DNA of 64,000 nt. Source: Carallia brachiata (taxonomy: Eukaryota; Streptophyta; Magnoliopsida; Malpighiales; Rhizophoraceae). The DNA lies in the NCBI GenBank assembly GCA_021464245.1, contig JADCRB010000024.1, positions 374,181 through 438,180 of the forward strand, read 5' to 3'. How positions within the stretch are numbered: position 1 is the stretch's first letter; each line of letters opens with the position of its first letter. The position numbers and the translations under genes were made by a program. The notes beneath the pieces were generated by a model that did not search any database, was not told where the DNA came from, and saw only the letters and a program-made list of their open reading frames with translations. Positions 26,623 to 39,549 of the stretch are shown piece after piece.

Positions 26623-27879
26623 GACAAACTCAACTCCAATCTTAATTAAATTTCGGTGGTGTTTAGGTTAATTTTTAAAATATTATATTTATATTTTATT
26701 TTTAAAAGGTAGATGTGAGTATTTAATTAATTGTTTTGAATTATTATTTAATTTTACTTATTTTTTATATAACATTCTAAAAGCAACTAATTAAAAAATA
26801 GTCTGAGATTACTTTTTTACTACTTTTTGACCTACTTTTTAATTTTTAATATCAATAATAATTTATATAAACTAAAATACCCGTAAAGAATATTTATACA
26901 AATTCATTATTTTTTTACTTACAGCTTAAATATAATTTGTTAGTTGTTACTTAATTTTATCAATATTTATCTAAACGCAACACTTTCATTTTTCAATAAT
27001 TTTTAAGCATCTTTTTAATTCAAATTTTCATTAATATTGATACTTTAAAAATATTTTAAATATTTTATTTTTTATTATCTAATAAATATTAATATTATTT
27101 TTAAAAAATATTAATTAAGTGAAAAAATTCTTAATATTATTTATAAAATATTTATTCTAAAAATAAAAATTATAAAATACGAAGATTATTTTGTTAATAT
27201 AATATATTAATCTAAATTAAATGTCTAAATCAGTCATTTAATTATTCAACAATAACAGTAAGTATAAAATTAACCAAATACTTCATTAGTTTTTTCAGCG
27301 ATCAGTAATAGGTAACAGTAATCAATAATGAACAATCAGTATCAGTAATCAGCAGCAGCAACCAGTAACAATAATATCAAATATAAAAACTAAACAGGAC
27401 TTTAGGTGCTTAAAATTTATTCATCTAACTAAGGTTAAAAAAAAAAAAACTAAGGTTTAATGTTACCACCTGAAATGATGGTTTGAAAAGTGATTTGCTG
27501 TATCTCCTCCCGCTCTGATTTGAGTTTGAGTCTTCTCGTCGTCATCTCATCTCTAATAAAGGGATTTATGTTTTATGTGTGTCAATAAATTTTAAATTTA
27601 ATAATATTATAATAGAGCATACGAAAAGTTCGCTTAATTCTATTATTATTGGTGTACAATAATTTTATATTTTAGGTGCATCAGATTGAAAATAAAAAAA
27701 ATATATCTGTCATGCTAAGCGTCCTTAAAATTAAATTGATTTTGGTTGAGTAAAATATGCTTCTGATTTTTTTTTCTTTTTTTTTCTTTTTTTTTTTTTT
27801 TTTTTTTGTAAATATTGATTTGATTTTGCTCTAGTAAACATTTACAAGAGAGGAGAAGAATTTAAAAGGGACATGTTCG
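26623..27879. other. AT-rich 5' flank of the FCL gene
   Basis: Very AT-rich. GGTGGTGTTTAGGTTAAT near 26653 and ATTTATCTAAACGCAACAC near 26965 form weak inverted ends reminiscent of hAT-type MITEs, but I could not define element borders. A long T tract lies at about 27768-27808, just upstream of the coding start. No gene seen. Confidence 0.4.
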
Positions 27880-30193
27880 ATGTGGAGGATAACGGCGGTC
27901 AACCCGCGCTTATCTTTCAAGCACATTTACACCAACTTCTCCATCAACCGGAGCAAACCCGCCGGTTTACCTGTGGCCACCAGCGACCCCTTTGCCGAGC
28001 ACTACAGTCGCCGACGGTCCTTCTCCATGAGCAACGACAGCAGAAACCAAGACCCAACAACAACGACGGATGTGGACGAGGTATTCAAGCAGAAACGGAT
28101 CCTCCGATCCAGAGTCCGCAAAGCACTCAGGTCCATGGACCCTTCTCTCCGATCACGAGAAGGTGACCCAACAAAATATAGCAATCTAAATCACAACCCA
28201 TTACCCCAATTTTTTTTTTTTTTTTTGCAATGTTAATGATTTCTCTGAGTTATTTTTTTGGTCAGATGATGCAATCCAGAATCTTGTTTTGGAGGCTCCA
28301 TGGTTCAAATCCAGTAAGAGACTTTGTGCTTACATAAGCTGCAGCGCTCTTCGTGAAGTTGATACTTCAAGATTGCTTTCCGAAATCCTCCAAAACCCAT
28401 CACAAGGTACGCCATTTTGCGCTGTCTTCTTGAAAAGTTGATGTCTTTCCAATTAAGGGTCGGTATGTATTTCTCTATTCGTAACTTGGAAAAGCTAATT
28501 AAATTAAAAGAATAAGAAGAAGAAGAAGAAGAAGCTAGTTCCTTTGAGTACCTTGTGCAGTGTCTTCCTGTGTTTTAACGGTTGTGGGTAGTGAGGTTTT
28601 GATATGGTGTTTTTCAACTCTAGATGGCAGTACCCAGATGGCAAAGAAGCTGTATGTACCGCGTGTGGAGGATAGGAATAGTAATATGCGAATGCTTAAC
28701 ATTTCGTGCATGGATGATCTAATCGCCAACTCCATGAATATCTTAGAACCAGCTCCGTAGATCGTGATGGAAATCTACGGGAAGATGGTAAGTTCGTAGA
28801 CAAGAATTTTTCATTTTTGGTCAAAAGCATAACTAGAAGAGAAAAGGCCTAGAGATTGTTGCTACTATGCAGTTGTTTCTTTCCTTAGTTCAAAGCTGTA
28901 GGATGGGGTTGGAAAGAGTTTTACTGGCAGTTTGAGGTTTCTTAGCTTCCATAAACCTGCCCCAGGATTTCCTTTCTTCCTTTGCCTAAATATACACCAG
29001 ATATTTGCATTAACATCTGTCTCATAGAAACAATGTTTATTTTGTTTTTCGTGGTTGCTATGTTTTGTCATTGTAGAATTTTTTGTAAAATTTTATGTTT
29101 TAACATTTCAGTTGGATGTTAAAATATATTTGTTTTGTGGATATATCTAAAGCTAACGGATACTGAGAATCTGTCTTGGTGCAGTGATGCTAGCTAATGA
29201 ACCGTTGATTTGTTCATCTTGCCAGGTAAATATGTTTCCCCCTTCCTCCTAGCAAAGTAAGGTAAACAAACATAGGCAATTAAATAAATGAATGAAACGT
29301 CTCAAGTTTTTGCTTACTTAAATACGTTTCCTATGTTTGAACTGCCCTGGAAAACATGTGTCCTTCTTTGTTGTCAGGACTTGCATTTGACAGAACTGGA
29401 AGACGCTTGGGCCGTGGTGGAGGGTGGGTCTACTATTAGCCATAAGCTTTCTATTTTTAGGCTTTAAATAACTATCTAGAGAATTTGTCTTAAAGAAGTG
29501 TATGTGCACGGGTACATATGCTGTTTGCTGTAACCTTAAGTTGTTCAAGGCTTAAGAGGCCAGAATTTTTCCATCTGCTTGCAAGAGGGAGGAGGAAGCA
29601 TCCTTGCTCTGCATTATTACCGCATACCCTTGCATGGCTGTTGGACTGGTTAACTGTCTCTGTTTTTTGTATCTAGCCTGCATATACCTGCCTCTACATT
29701 TAGTTCTTAAGCCACATGTATGAACTAGTATGTTTCTTTAACTTTGTCTTTTTATTTTTTATTTTTTGATTTATTGGCATTGACTGGATTTTGAAACTTT
29801 TCTTTTTTTTTTCTTGTATGCAATTATTAATAAAATTCCCGATAGTTACTATGACACACTGCTGGGGAAATACAAACGTCTTGCAAAGGAAAGGAATTGG
29901 AGGCAACCACTTCTTGGTATATACTTGCTTTTTGTCTCCCGCAAGTTTGATGTACAATACTGGACTCTGTCCAGTGGAATAGAGTCAGCTGTACTCTGGA
30001 TTGAGACGACCTTCCTCCTTTTTTTTTGGCAGTTGCCCTTTCATACTCTCTACAAATTATGGACGATGGAGTCATAGCAGTAACCATGGATGACGTGCCT
30101 GTCGATGCTCTTGTCACTCTATCTGGAGTGATTCCGATCAGCCAAGCTGCTTACGGAGGTTTTTTGAAGGATGAATCTTTCATTATTCTTTGA
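27880..30193 (+). pseudogene. 5FCL: 5-formyltetrahydrofolate cyclo-ligase, frame broken twice
   Basis: ATP-dependent enzyme that converts 5-formyl-THF to 5,10-methenyl-THF; in plants it acts in mitochondria, clearing an inhibitor of folate-dependent photorespiration enzymes. Seven exons: 27880-28162, 28266-28406, 28624-28787, 29185-29225, 29378-29423, 29846-29916 and 30033-30193. The N-terminus (MWRITAVNPRLSFKH) is basic and acid-free at first, as in a transit peptide. Family marks are KRLCAYISCSALREVDTS, KKLYVPRVED, DLFILPGLAFDR and the signature GRRLGRGGGYYD. Two single-base losses break it: at about 28755 (EPAP, then VDRDG in the next frame; the read frame hits TAG at once) and at about 29203 (LANEP, then VDLFILPG). 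With one base restored at each site the product is about 302 residues, the normal length. The damage could be real or a sequence error. It converges on the bHLH79 gene. Confidence 0.9.
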
Positions 30194-31509
30194 GTTTTGG
30201 TTTTTTTTTCTACTTTCATGATTATGATCATACTTACAGAATGCAGATCTGATATTGGACCTAAAGAGCTAACCGGATTCTAGCGAAATTGCAATTTAGT
30301 TGGCCATCAACCTGATCAGTGTGATACATGAATTTCACGTGTTTCAACTTTAGGTTTACGCCATGAGAACTGACGAAGTGTCTGATTCTGATGTGTTGTT
30401 GAGACCATGATACATTGTCCTAGGAGCCTTCTGTTCGGCTGTAGGTGTAGGGCCTGAAAGGAAACATATTTGCCAGCTGTCTTGGCGAGTGGAAGTATAA
30501 CGTGAAATACTGAATCATTTATTTTTAAGATCTTCCTTGAGACTTATTTGAATTGTTTGTGGTTTAGCTCTGTTTACACAACATCACAGCACTTGCAATC
30601 CCGGATTTGTTTGGAGCTAATTGGATCTGCATCCGCTTTTGAATAAGTCTGTCAGCTTACAAAGTTGGAATGAACATTCATCTGAAGAGATGGTTGCCTT
30701 CATGGCACCCCGATGTTCTTATCTTCTGGCAATTTTAAGCCCGGTACATTGATTTTCTGAGACATGCAATCTAACCGTTTCTGTTTGCCTCTTTGGCTTA
30801 ATCTGAGGGTCGTAGGAATTTATAGTTTTGACTTAGAGATAGACTTCTATGCAACAACTTCTGAAAGAAAAGCTGAGAAAACCTTCAAATGGTTCATCCT
30901 ATAGCAATGTGGAACAGCCAAGAACATATAGACAACAGATTTCATTGACTTGCTGGATTTGTACAAGCCTTGTTCAGATATCTGGCGAAAAGGTTCCGCC
31001 AGTTTTTCAGATCTGCAGAATACTGCTGTTTCAATATTTGTTAGGGGAGAACTGAGAAGTCACACTTATTTCTATTGGCAACTTGAACAATGCCTTAGAG
31101 AGTGGAAACCGCACTGTGAAACAAGCACGAGCAAGGTTGCACACGCCACCAATCATTTCAACTTTGGTAAACAGCGAGATCACTGATTTTATCTAGACTA
31201 AAATCTCATCCCATAGACGACTTTCTTATTTATTTACACTATTACCAGAATCAAATAGATTGATTTGCACCTATTATTAAAGTATCCTGATAGGGGCATG
31301 GTACATAGACTTGGAAATAACGAACCTTTTAGTACAGTTCTTAGTAAAGAATTGACTCAAGCAGATTTTCTGAGAGACTAATGAAGATCAGAACCATCTT
31401 CTACCAATGATATAGAACAACAACATCAATACGGGTTGATACATTCAGTAAACAGACTTCTGCACTGGATACAGAAGCCAATTATGAATGACATAACCGA
31501 AGAACAATT
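30194..31509. other. Convergent 3' flanks of FCL and bHLH79
   Basis: Holds the 3' UTRs of both genes. A plus-strand open stretch at about 30930-31186 (contains DLLDLYKPCSDIWRKGS) looks somewhat protein-like but belongs to no family I can name and has no start or splice partner I can support. Confidence 0.4.
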
Positions 31510-33963
31510 CTAGCCCCTTTGCCACGTTGCTCGATCAAAACTCCCACCTACCTGCATATGCAACCACTCAGCTTGAGATCCTTGAGCATATTCTCTTGCT
31601 GCTTCCGGGCCAAATATCATTCCACTGACATCGAATGGTTGTGACCCTACCTGCAATAAAGATCACAACGCTGTGAACGGAAGACAGCAAAGCACAAACT
31701 AAAATAGCAAAATTCATCTGGACAAGTTAAGCAAACTCCAGAATAACAGGTTTCCAAACCACATTCCAGTAATAGCTACTCTCTTCACACATAAGGCTGT
31801 TGATAAACTGGTTCATCTACCAAGAGGATAGCAGAACCTACACATACTGAATCAACCATGCAATAAACTACATTTATGGTCAATAAAGCAATATATCCCG
31901 AGGATCTAAATCGTTAATTAGCTAAATTTGACAAAAATTAGTCGCTGAAAGTTCCATTGGCAGCATCGACGACACCCTTTTTCTATAAGCACTAAACAAA
32001 ACATTGAATAAGAGAAGATAATTCACCATTCGGATTACAATCGGAAATAGTTATGCAACCAAAAAAAAAAAAAGGTTCAACTAGACAATCAGAGTATGCT
32101 AACTTACATCTTTTGGAATGTTCATTCTTGAATTAACTGCTTCTAGCTTCATTGACAGAAACTACAAAAATCAATTTTGAAAAGCATAGATCAGAGCTCA
32201 GGTTTAACATAATAAAGAAAGAAAACATTCTCAGAAAGCGGCGATAAACACGGTAAGACGAGAATCCTACCTCAACCTGTCGCTGCAGTGACTGGATGTA
32301 GTTAATTATCTCATCAGGACAACTGCTTTACCAATAACCTTGTTCCAAGAAAGAGAAGCCAGTGCTCTTTATGTAAGGAGAATATTTAAATCTAGTAAAA
32401 GCAAATATGAAATGTATATAAACTCTGGGGATGTTCAATAATGCCTTTTATTAACCAGCCTAAATCATGACAAGTGGCCAGTTAACCATAAAACAGAAAA
32501 AACGACAGATTCATCCTATGCCTTTCCACAGCTAAATTTTGCAGCCCTTGCTTTCATAGTAACAAGAGAAAAAACATCCATGAAGCCAGTAATAAGTACC
32601 TTATTGCACCCAGGAACCAAATCTTGCAGCATCTTCATCCTCTCACTTATCTTTTCTCTCCTAGCCTGCCAGACAAGAAAGCATGATGAGCAAAGGGTGA
32701 TTGATGAATTGAACAATGCTTTGCAGGTGCTCTTCAGATCAATGGGCAATTAAGAAACAATAAAAGTGATGATTAGCAAGTTTATATCAACCTGACCCAG
32801 ATCATCTGTAGATTGCGCACTATTTCAGGAATGAGAAATCATTCAAAATAGCAAGTCAGAGAGGCTAAAGTAAATTACTCTCTCAGCTAGACTGTGGCTG
32901 TCTGTTGCTTGACCCCGTCTCGCTCTCACATGAATATAGTCCTGCTTAGGCGGCTCAGAGGGTTTGTTGGCTTGTTCAACGGACTTGTTATTGGTTGCAG
33001 AACTTGTTTCTATTTCAGCTTTTAATTTATCATTTTCATTTCTGCATCCCAATATTTTCATCCTCTTACCATTTGGGCCATTCTGCAGCAAAGACGGGAT
33101 GAACCAAGTGAGAAATAGTCATGAACATAAAAAAGTATACAGGTAAAACACACTATCGCTTTCAATTTAAAAACTGTTTTTTTTTTTTTTTAGCTTCTCC
33201 CATCTTAATTTTTATAAGTTGAAAATTTCATGCCCCAAAATAATATTCACAAGCCTTCATTTCCAATATACGAAAAGAAACTACAAAGAATATTGATTCA
33301 ATAAAATTTACAGATCATGGATCTCAAGTCTCAATTAAGAAAAATGAGCTAATTCCAAGAAAATAAAGCAAAATGCATACATTCAGGAAATATAATTTGC
33401 AATTAAGAATGCAAAGTTCTAAACTTTACTGGATCCTTCAATTTATTGAAGAAAAGTCTGCAAGATTAAACAGTGACGCCCACAATTTCTCTTCTCATTT
33501 TCTTTTGCTTGAGTTTCACTCAACCCAATTTGAAGTCAACCAAAAGAAAAACACAAAATTCTCCAATAATGAAAATTTCCCATTTTCCCTTACTACCTCC
33601 ACATTCTCAGCAACCAAACAGTTCCACAAAAAAAAAAATGAAGAAATAAAGAAATGGACCGACCAATTCATTGGCGCCACTGCTAGTAGTGGAGACCATC
33701 TTAGAAGACTCATCCTCGGAGCTGAAATCCCTCCTCTTCCTTCCATTTCCGCCACCGCTCGGCTCCATCACCGTCGATTCCACGGGGGAACCGTCGCTCT
33801 CCGCAAACCCGCAGGCACGGCCCAGTTTGGCCATTCGGAGGCCCAACCCACCATCCCCATCGTTGGGTCCCAACCGCCAAATCTCCGCCAAAGTATAGGC
33901 GGAGGAGGATGGGTTGGCCACTGCAGAGAAGGCGGCCGCCTCGCTTCTCAATGGAGGATCCAT
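31510..33963 (-). CDS. bHLH79: bHLH transcription factor, bHLH79 type, one frameshift
   Basis: Basic helix-loop-helix regulator that should bind G-box DNA as a dimer. Six exons: 33664-33963, 32879-33082, 32600-32665, 32271-32338, 32108-32161 and 31510-31650; about 277 residues if the frame is whole. The start [15 protein letters not shown] and the block TLAEIW are typical of this subgroup. The basic region [20 protein letters not shown] keeps the H..E..RR contact residues, followed by [19 protein letters not shown] and the second helix. In exon 4 the frame breaks near 32315: GKAVVL is followed by [15 protein letters not shown] only after one base is added, so as written translation stops within the second helix. 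The C-terminus is [18 protein letters not shown]. Next to MOS14 in Arabidopsis (At5g62610, from memory). Confidence 0.92.
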
Positions 33964-34098
33964 AACTAATTAACTTCCCCACCCCCAAGCTTAGCTCCGG
34001 ATTCGAAACTTGGGATCCGAATTCCGAGTTTTCTGGGTGGGTCTTTGCTTTTACTTTGCAAGTCAGCCAGTTAACTGGAAGGTTGAGTGAGCTTCTGT

Positions 34099-34112
34099 GC
34101 TTTATTTATGCA
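34099..34112 (-). promoter_or_regulatory. Possible TATA-like element of the bHLH79 gene
   Basis: The minus strand reads GCATAAATAAAGC about 140 bp upstream of the start codon, a plausible but weak TATA variant at a fitting distance. No other support. Confidence 0.3.
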
Positions 34113-36590
34113 GCGAAGACTGAAGAGACGGTAGCCGAAGGCAGAGACTACAGATAGTGACTCTTTTTTATCTTTGTTTGGGAAAAATTATTCTGACACT
34201 CAATCACAAAAACATGATAAAAAATGCAGTGATCTTAATTATTAAATTAAAATTTTTTATTAAAATATAAAATATATTAAATATTATTTAATTAATTGTA
34301 TATTACTGTTACGGAATGGCTAATGTTCACTAGGTAGAATTACCTAAATTCTCAATTATAAAGTTACCTCGACATGAAAATTTTTTATTATTAGACCATG
34401 GAACAGGACTTCTTTTTTTTTCCCGTTATTACTTCAATCTTTTCCGATGCCCCAGATTTCAATTTCTTTTCAAGTCGAAAGCAAATTGATTACAATTTTT
34501 TGCATGTAATCTTTGCCGAGAACGAGACCCTGATCTTGGAGAATCCAACCGAAACCAAAGGCTCCGGCATGGTAAATGTATCGATGTTTCTGGTAGTGAA
34601 GAGGTAGATCTAGTTCAAAGGGGATTATTTAATTAATTATAATGATAAAAGAATCTAATCAATTTATTTGTTTATTTAATAATCTATGTCTCTCTTTGTT
34701 TTAGATAAATGTAATCTATCAAACAAATGATTAGAATTAAAACCTAATTATTAAATCAATAATATATTGACAAAAAGAAAGGAAGCCCAACTTGGTAACG
34801 TTTTTCACCGCGAGTAAAAATCGTTTCTCATCTCACTTTTTTGTAGTACGAGATTTGGTATCAAAAAGTCACATTATATCTCAATTAATTAATATAAGTA
34901 TCAATTGGACTTATTGTAGAGACATCTCTCTTAATACCATTTTTTTTATATACAAAATTTAAAATAGATCTTATTTAAAAAAAATTAAAATATTTATCAC
35001 TTAAATTAAGAGTAATTAGTTGTCATCTCACTTTTACCAAGATAAAGGGCGTCCTACCATCAACTTGGGTGTCTTGATGCAGGTCGCGGTGAAATCAACC
35101 CAAAAAAAATGTTTACGACATATTATCGTTGTTATTATTGTTAATTATATAGTTATAATCATTACGTATAATTTTTATTGATAAAATTAGAAATGCGCAA
35201 TAATTATAATATACTTATATCTCTCTAGATCAAGACAACTCGTGTCAAGTCCCAAAAAATAGACTTTTATGAAAAAATAGACTGCTTAATTGATGATAAT
35301 ATTATGATAATAAAAAAAAAACTTACTAAATACAGAAATAATAGATGCAATTAATCATACTTGGAGACCTGACTCGTGAACTTTACCTGAGTAAATCACT
35401 TTCGTGGGAAATATGAATAGCTAAGCAGCATTCCGGAAATGGAAATGCCTCCTGGGATAGAACGCTAATTACAGATAATGTTAGTCTAAAATTGGGCGTG
35501 ATCAGCAAACATCAGGAGCTTAATTATGATGATCTCCTTTTCGACTGCAAATTTGCCTGAGACGATCAATCGCCATCCACCTTTTAAGTCCAAATTCTTT
35601 GCGTGGTTGCATGTGTGTGCACGAGCCATACTAGTCATTCATTGCGCTGATTTTTTTTTTTGACATACTAAAAAGTTTATTAGGAGTTACGTAATGTGTA
35701 GTCTCATCTCTCTTAAATTATACGTTTTTTCGTAAATTACATTTTAGATTAGAACTAAATTTTTTTAAAAAAATTTAAATTCTAATTATTAAAGCGTCAT
35801 TTAAGAGAGTGTTATAACTTAAATTTCATGTTTAGTGCATGTAATTGGAGAATAACAATGAGCTTTCGACTGAGTTTAATTTGTTTTCATGATAATAACC
35901 CCAATTGCTCTTAGAAAAAGAGATTTTGACTTCATCTCTTCCTCAAATTTGAACCCATGGGGAAATCTGCGTTTATTAGAGTATCTCTGATCATTGCCTG
36001 TAGTTTGTATTTTGTTTGTGCTACAGCTACGTGATCTCTTCTCTATTTGATGCCAAACAGACCAGTCAAGCCACTCTCTCTTTTATATATAAATACAAGA
36101 CTTACTGGCAGTTTTTTTTTTTGTTGTTTCTGGATAATAGTGCTTAAATTAAATCTCTCTTGTAGTGAAAAAGAACTCTTTTCTTTGTCAATAAATTTCA
36201 AACTCAGGAAATTAATACTCGCTTAAACGGTTGGAGATGGAAAACCCAAATATGAAAAATTGTCTAAAAATATTTTTAGAATTTGAGTCCTTGACGTAAC
36301 TATACTACACTCCTTAAGCTCTCCTTTAGTCAATTTAACCTTTTACATTCTTTGATGGATTTATCTCTTGACGCGAGAAAAAGTTGCATCCCACATTTGT
36401 GGAAAGGAGAATCACTGAACAGCGATTTTGGACGCAAGTGGCTTGATGCAACTAGCCATAAACACAGAGTTGGGAGTTGGTACAGAACCCTATTGTTAAT
36501 TTTTTTTGCTCGGTTATCTCTCTCCCTACTTGAAATCTAATTGGAAAAATGTACAAGAAAAAATTGACCAGATACAAACACATAATAATT

Positions 36591-36704
36591 GACTGATTAT
36601 TTTGTACAACTAAACGATTAATATTTATAATAAATATGAACGTATTATTCATTGATTTTTTTGTTCTAAATATTAATCGTTTGATTGTAAAAAATAATTG
36701 ATTC
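36591..36704. repeat. Short foldback (MITE-like inverted repeat)
   Basis: The left arm (36591-36627) and right arm (36667-36704) are inverted copies, sharing the perfect core AACGATTAATATTTA with its complement TAAATATTAATCGTT and matching at about 85% overall, around a 39-base loop. This would fold into one hairpin. No coding content. A small MITE is likeliest; no clear target duplication was found. Confidence 0.6.
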
Positions 36705-39549
36705 ATTGCTATATATATGTACTGCATTTGATTTTTCTGGCATTTACGTAATGGAACTCTTGTTAAAACAAAGGTTTAGCGTAACAGGGCAATGTCACTC
36801 GTCACAGCCTACCTTGCCTAGCAAAAAGAATGTATCTTGGCTAAGCAAGTTCAGTTAATATCCAGAAAGCCTCTTTTTTCCATGCCCAATTTGGGGTTTC
36901 AATCTTCATGTGCTTCTATAGGCCAATGACAATTTAGTGACCGTTGTTTTATATGGATGGCTGTATTGAGAAGGACTAAGTACTCTTTTGGGTTCCTAAT
37001 TGGGTTTTTAGACACGTGAAAAATATTCCTCTTTCTCTTTTAGAACTTGCATCCGCACGGTAGCCTAGTTTATAGGACTTGCTCCCCCTCTTTTGGTTCC
37101 TATCCTAACTGGGCTTTTATGCACGTGAAAAATAGGCTTGTTTTTAGGCAAAAATTATATTTGGGTTAGTGTGCTTTGCAAAAATTGTCGATTACGTTAT
37201 TACACTTACAAAATGTCCAATAAAACTTACCACTGCACCTGTAATCTTAGGTTATATAGTTAGGTCTAATTGAAAGGTCTTTGAGAAAGTGCCTCATCAG
37301 CATTTAGCAAAAATATAATATTGGAGGCATTCTCTAAGCATGCTAAGTAAGCTGAAATGAATAAAGATTTTGGATGCAATTGTTAGCAAGGGTCTAATTA
37401 GTTTATTATTATTATTATTATTATACAGATACAATTGATGATTTTTACCAAGCATTGGTTAGAGCTAGCTCAACGATATGTGCATTACAAAAGACCTTTT
37501 CTTTTCTTTGTTGTTTTTGGAGCTGAGCTGTGACAACTAGTTTAGTAGGTTCTTATCTATTTTTTTTTGTTATAAGGGAAGCCAAAAGATTACGAAAAAA
37601 AAATCACTAAAACTCAAACATATGACAAAAAAATTTTAATAAAATATTTTAACTAATTATACAAAAAATACGATAGTATGCCACCATCTTTCTCTTCTCA
37701 TCATATTAGCTTACACTAAGCAACGAAACGAAGGTTTGCCTCAAGATTTCTCCCACAGTCACATCGTGGAGGGCAAACCTACGCATCGAATAATAAACTG
37801 AGTCCTGAAAAAGAAATGACCCCAAAAAATGGTCTACAAGGATGGCGACTGCGACCAAAATCTGCAAGAAAAATTCAACTAACTTCAGCGGGAAAAAATT
37901 CAGTTTTTATATTTATTTCGGTAACTGTGAGGAGTGAATACAAAAAAGGCATGAAACTGTTTAAAGATGCTGAAACAAACACATAAAATTTTGAGTTTGG
38001 GTAGTCTGGAGCCATTTGGAGGCATCTCTTGTGCCTGTACATATATCCAACTGTTCTTTAGAAATTTAGATGCCTTTTATTTATTTATTTATTTATTTTT
38101 TTTTGGGGCAATAATAGAACTTTAGATGCTTTCGAAAATTAATAGTACACATCTCATAGAGCACCGTCGGATGCAAACAATATGTGAGAAAGTCATTGGT
38201 GAATCTGAATCACAAATTGATCCGTCCACATGGGGGTTCTTAACATGTGGCAAGTCAACCTTACATTTATTAGACCTTCGTATGAAATTGACGACTCTTA
38301 TGGCCAGATTGAAAATTTTTCAAAAGAAAGGAAAAGAAAAAGAAAAAATTAAAATTTTTATTTTTTTCTCTATTTATTTTCTATCAATCCAAATAATTAC
38401 CTTTTACTTTTTTCTCACAAATTACTATTCATTTTATTTCTCATAACTTTCTAATCGTTATTTTTTTATTAATCATAATATTATTATTACTGTATTATTT
38501 ATATTCCTTTTCTTTTCTATTCATTTTTAACCAAAATCTTATTATCCAATTAAGTCATTAGTGGTATAAAATAAGGGAAAAGATCAAATTACTCGTCCTT
38601 GCTTGCATTTGCTTCCCATCTCACCAATCCATTCTGCTAAATTAGATACCAGAAGCTTTAGTACCAGATTAAATTACGACCCTAATTTCTAATTTATGAT
38701 AATTTTTTCATTCAAGTAGAGCAGCTAAATAACCCTTTATGATTCATCGCTCATTTATTTTTTTTTTTTTTTTTTTCAAGTCCGTATGGTTCACAACGGA
38801 GGTGGAAATTAACGAAGAAGCCAGATTTTCAAATTGCTTTCTGAAGGAGGGTAGTGAAGTTCCTTCCACATAAACCGACCAAACCAAAGCTAAGGATAGC
38901 TTGTGAATGCCATTACGATGTCTCAATCAGAAATAAGAGACACGAAGAGCAAATCTACCTAATATTTTTCTGCAAGCTTTCCACATCCTGCGATGAGGAC
39001 TTCCAAAGTTGATGGAAACATGGCCCGGAACTTCTCAATCAATAGCTTTTCATTCGGGCACGTTTTCGTAAAGCCCAGTTTTCCTTCTGTTCTCTTTGCC
39101 CAGTCCTTCTCAAGATGTTTTATTGTTAAATAGATTCACTTTGGGATTAAAAATTCCATTAAGTGAAGTAGTAGGTTTATTACAATAAATGCATGACATA
39201 TCAAGCACAACGTTTTTTCTGTTCTTTTATTGAGGTCAAATTTATCGATTTTCTTTAATTATCATTCCAATGGAGAGCATGACGCATAAACCAATAATAA
39301 ATGGTAATGCTCCATTTAGAATGAATGATTGCTCGTTAATCAGACATGGATGCATGTTTTTGTCGTCATTTACTTAACAGACTAGCAAATCACTACAGTT
39401 CACTCGGTGAATGTACCGATTTTGAAGGTTCAAATCAGATAATGTACAGCCAGGAGGAGGATGATAACTGCAGTAGCTCAACTTGCTCACTGATTAATCA
39501 GGAAAAAGCAACTTCCTTCCAAAAACAGCCCACTCTCAGCAAGCAGCCA

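Larger units (their letters stand above)
33964..39549. other. Gene-poor AT-rich intergenic region
   Basis: About 5.6 kb between bHLH79 and the unnamed protein gene. Apart from a short foldback at 36591-36704, an (ATT)n run near 37407 and long A/T tracts, I see no gene. The longest plus-strand ORF (38126-38446) becomes Lys/Phe-rich low complexity after its first half and has no recognisable domain. Confidence 0.5.

Noticed and set aside
29400..29860. Third frameshift in FCL at the GRGGGYYD junction
   Set aside because: Using donor GTGGGT after GGAGG at 29423 keeps the frame across the intron.
30849..31186. Open frames after FCL as a possible small gene
   Set aside because: The two frames overlap without a shared protein pattern, and they lie where FCL and bHLH79 3' UTRs should be.
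38126..38446. 106-codon plus-strand ORF
   Set aside because: Second half is Lys/Phe-rich low complexity from A/T tracts; no domain or homologue recognised.
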